Shown here: one piece after another, positions 15,485 through 16,805 of the stretch
Position numbering within the stretch: position 1 is the first letter of the stretch
Layout: each line of letters starts with the position of its first letter
Assembly (NCBI GenBank): GCA_026193355.1
Contig: JAPHTL010000068.1
Location: forward strand, 1 to 16,805
Direction of reading: 5' to 3'
Source: Rhodospirillales bacterium
Lineage (GTDB): Bacteria > Pseudomonadota > Alphaproteobacteria > Rhodospirillales > JAPHTL01
DNA length: 16,805 bases
Program-made: the position numbers and the translations under genes
The notes under the pieces: model-generated
The model's database searches: none
Told to the model about the DNA's origin: nothing
The model's input: the letters and a program-made list of their open reading frames with translations, nothing else

Positions 15485-16000
15485 GTGGGCTTTTACGGTC
15501 ACGATACGAAACGTTCAATCCTGTTTTTTGCGGCGCTTGCTTTCTTTTTCGCAGGACCGTCACTCTTTGCATTGGGGGCGGAGAAGTCAACGGAGCCTCA
15601 GGAACGGTTCATTGAAATGAACCCCTTCATGGCGCCTGTGGTGGTGGCTGGTGGAAAGGGGCGCGGACAAGGATATCGGCCTGTGCTTGTTTACCTCACC
15701 GTTGGCGGAGGGGGGGCGGCGAAGAGCGTTTGTCAGTTTTCACCCAGAATACGCGATGCGCTGACCGCTTATTTCTATTCGAATCCCGTACAACTTGGCG
15801 CGGAACCGGGACTTGTGGAAGCGTCGTACGAGGATGCGGTTCTCAACCCCGTTCGCAGCGTTATTGGTGAAGGTATCGTTGCGGTCAGCCTGATTGATGC
15901 CTCGTCGGGGAGTCCCGGTCTTTTTGATAAACTTCTGCATCTGAAGAGCGAAAGCATGGGGCTGCCGCTCAAAGTAACGTCCTGCCGCCTTTCCAATTGA
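15485..16000 (+). CDS. Exported hypothetical protein, 171 residues
   Basis: Starts at a GTG with GGGGGA seven bases upstream. The N-terminus has basic residues (Lys9-Arg10), a hydrophobic stretch at 11-29 and a plausible signal peptidase site after FALGA (residue 32), so the mature part is likely periplasmic. If uncleaved it would be a single-pass membrane protein. The mature part begins with an acidic tail and NPFMAPVVVAGG (46-57), then YRPVLVYLTVGG (64-75) and FSPRIRDALTAYFYS (85-99). This order loosely recalls FliL-like periplasmic domains (a strand with a proline-rich lead-in, then a helix with RxRDAL), but the match is weak and I do not claim it. Cys83 and Cys167 could form a disulfide. 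A terminator-like hairpin follows immediately. Confidence 0.7.
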   Translation: MGFYGHDTKRSILFFAALAFFFAGPSLFALGAEKSTEPQERFIEMNPFMAPVVVAGGKGRGQGYRPVLVYLTVGGGGAAKSVCQFSPRIRDALTAYFYSNPVQLGAEPGLVEASYEDAVLNPVRSVIGEGIVAVSLIDASSGSPGLFDKLLHLKSESMGLPLKVTSCRLSN

Positions 16001-16006
16001 GGGAGC

Positions 16007-16036
16007 GACGCCAGAACACTGGCGTCAGCCCTTTTT
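16007..16036 (+). terminator. Rho-independent terminator after the exported-protein gene
   Basis: GACGCCAG-AACA-CTGGCGTC is a perfect 8-bp stem with a tetraloop, followed after AGCCC by TTTTT (16032-16036) on the plus strand, fitting an intrinsic terminator for the gene ending at 16000. The right arm and T-tract lie inside the convergent acyl-CoA ligase gene, covering its stop codon and lysine-rich C-terminus. Confidence 0.65.
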
Positions 16037-16805
16037 CTTCTGTTTGGCGATTTCGCCGTCGCGAAGCTCCTTACGGCGAATTTTTCCCGTCGCCGTCATG
16101 GGCAGTTCGTTGGCGAATTCGATCAAGCGGGGATATTCGTGGGGGCTCAGACGCGTCTTGACGAAGCTGCGGATGTCCTCTTCCATCGCCGCATCGGGAA
16201 CCTGTCCTTCCGCGGGAACGATGAACGCCTTGATGACTTCGGTGCGGATGGGGTCGGGAACGCCGATAACTGCGGCAAGCTGCACGGCCGGATGCTTGAT
16301 CAGGCAATCCTCGATCTCGCCCGGGCCGATCCGGTATCCGGCTGATGTAATCAGGTCGTCGTCTCGCCCGACGAACCACAGATAGCCGTCTTCGTCGCGA
16401 TATCCCTGATCGCCGGTCAACAGCCACTTGCCCTCAGGCGTTGAGACGTATTTTTCCTCGGTGGCTTTTGGATTGTCCCAATATTGCAGGAACATCACCG
16501 GATCCGGAGCCATAACCGCGATATTGCCGACATCGCCGTTTGCGCAGATTTGCCCACCCGCGTCGATGATATCCACACTGTGCCCAGGGATGGGACGCCC
16601 CATGGAGCCGGGCTTGATGTCCATGATCGGGGCGCAATTGGCGACAACCAGATTGCATTCGGTCTGGCCATAGAATTCGTTGAAGGTGACGCCAAGGGCA
16701 TCGCGCCCCCATTCCAGAAGCTCCGCCCCCATTGCTTCGCCGGCAACGGCGACGGTCCGCAGATTCACGCCAAAGCGTTTCTTCGGGTTTTCGACCTGCC
16801 GCATC
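16025..16805 (-). CDS. AMP-forming acyl-CoA synthetase (C-terminal part, cut by window end)
   Basis: About 259 residues of an ANL-superfamily adenylating enzyme are visible; the N-terminal half with the P-loop lies beyond base 16805. These enzymes activate a carboxylic acid with ATP and join it to CoA. Motifs in the visible part are FYGQTEC (44-50, adenine/Mg binding), LLTGDQGYRDEDGYLWFVGRD (128-148, ribose-binding aspartate), the hinge GRDDDLI (146-152), AGYRIGPGEIED (155-166) and PMTATGKIRRKELR (235-248) with the adenylation lysine Lys241. The sequence around YGQTECNLVVANCAP suggests a short- to medium-chain acyl-CoA ligase of the acetyl-CoA synthetase-like group. Near the leucine genes it might activate isovalerate, propionate or acetoacetate, but that is inference. 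The C-terminus ends KQKKKG. Confidence 0.9.
   Translation of the reverse strand, partial: MRQVENPKKRFGVNLRTVAVAGEAMGAELLEWGRDALGVTFNEFYGQTECNLVVANCAPIMDIKPGSMGRPIPGHSVDIIDAGGQICANGDVGNIAVMAPDPVMFLQYWDNPKATEEKYVSTPEGKWLLTGDQGYRDEDGYLWFVGRDDDLITSAGYRIGPGEIEDCLIKHPAVQLAAVIGVPDPIRTEVIKAFIVPAEGQVPDAAMEEDIRSFVKTRLSPHEYPRLIEFANELPMTATGKIRRKELRDGEIAKQKKKG

Noticed and set aside
15384..15620. A 78-codon frame across the promoter region and start of the exported-protein gene
   Set aside because: It overlaps the start of a better-supported gene, shows no motif and uses a weak start inside the palindromic control region.

Overview
The window (about 60% GC by eye) reads as part of an alphaproteobacterial chromosome. 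The class assignment rests on a DUF1489 gene, a family known mainly from Alphaproteobacteria, and on the overall character of the proteins. I cannot name a genus; a Rhodospirillales-like marine or soil organism would fit. The core is a complete leucine/isovalerate degradation (liu) locus. I see no mobile elements, tRNA or rRNA genes, or CRISPR arrays, and no gene-free stretch over 300 bases.

Layout. (1) Positions 1-1899, plus strand: the end of a hotdog thioesterase, a PaaI-type thioesterase and isovaleryl-CoA dehydrogenase. (2) 1909-2700, minus strand: a formate/nitrite-type channel that converges on the dehydrogenase and diverges from the next gene. (3) 2787-12662, plus strand: a run of ten closely spaced genes, probably one transcription unit. 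They are a thiolase, a Rid protein lacking the catalytic arginine, a short-chain dehydrogenase/reductase, a second acyl-CoA dehydrogenase, a DsbA-fold isomerase homolog, methylcrotonyl-CoA carboxylase beta, methylglutaconyl-CoA hydratase, methylcrotonyl-CoA carboxylase alpha (biotin carboxylase plus biotin carrier), HMG-CoA lyase and a DUF1489 protein. (4) 12763-14295, plus: propionyl-CoA carboxylase beta, with its own likely promoter and operator and no alpha subunit beside it. (5) 14334-14942, minus: a second DsbA-fold isomerase homolog. (6) 15102-16000, plus: a 76-residue unknown protein and a 171-residue exported unknown protein. (7) 16025-16805, minus: the C-terminal part of an AMP-forming acyl-CoA ligase, cut by the window end.

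How the genes work together. Isovaleryl-CoA from leucine is oxidised to 3-methylcrotonyl-CoA, carboxylated by the two MCC subunits, hydrated to HMG-CoA and cleaved to acetyl-CoA and acetoacetate. The thiolase can split acetoacetyl-CoA once acetoacetate has been activated. The second acyl-CoA dehydrogenase and PccB suggest a link to isoleucine/valine or other propionyl-CoA-yielding substrates. The thioesterases and the acyl-CoA ligase could adjust free-acid and CoA-ester pools.

The parts worth a second look are the noncanonical module (thiolase, Rid, SDR, dehydrogenase, isomerase) ahead of the mcc genes, the coupling of DUF1489 to HMG-CoA lyase, inverted repeats that contain stop codons at all three convergent junctions, and a CCCCC/GGGGG palindrome placed like an activator site upstream of an unknown exported protein. 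I found no convincing defence-type or otherwise wholly novel system.
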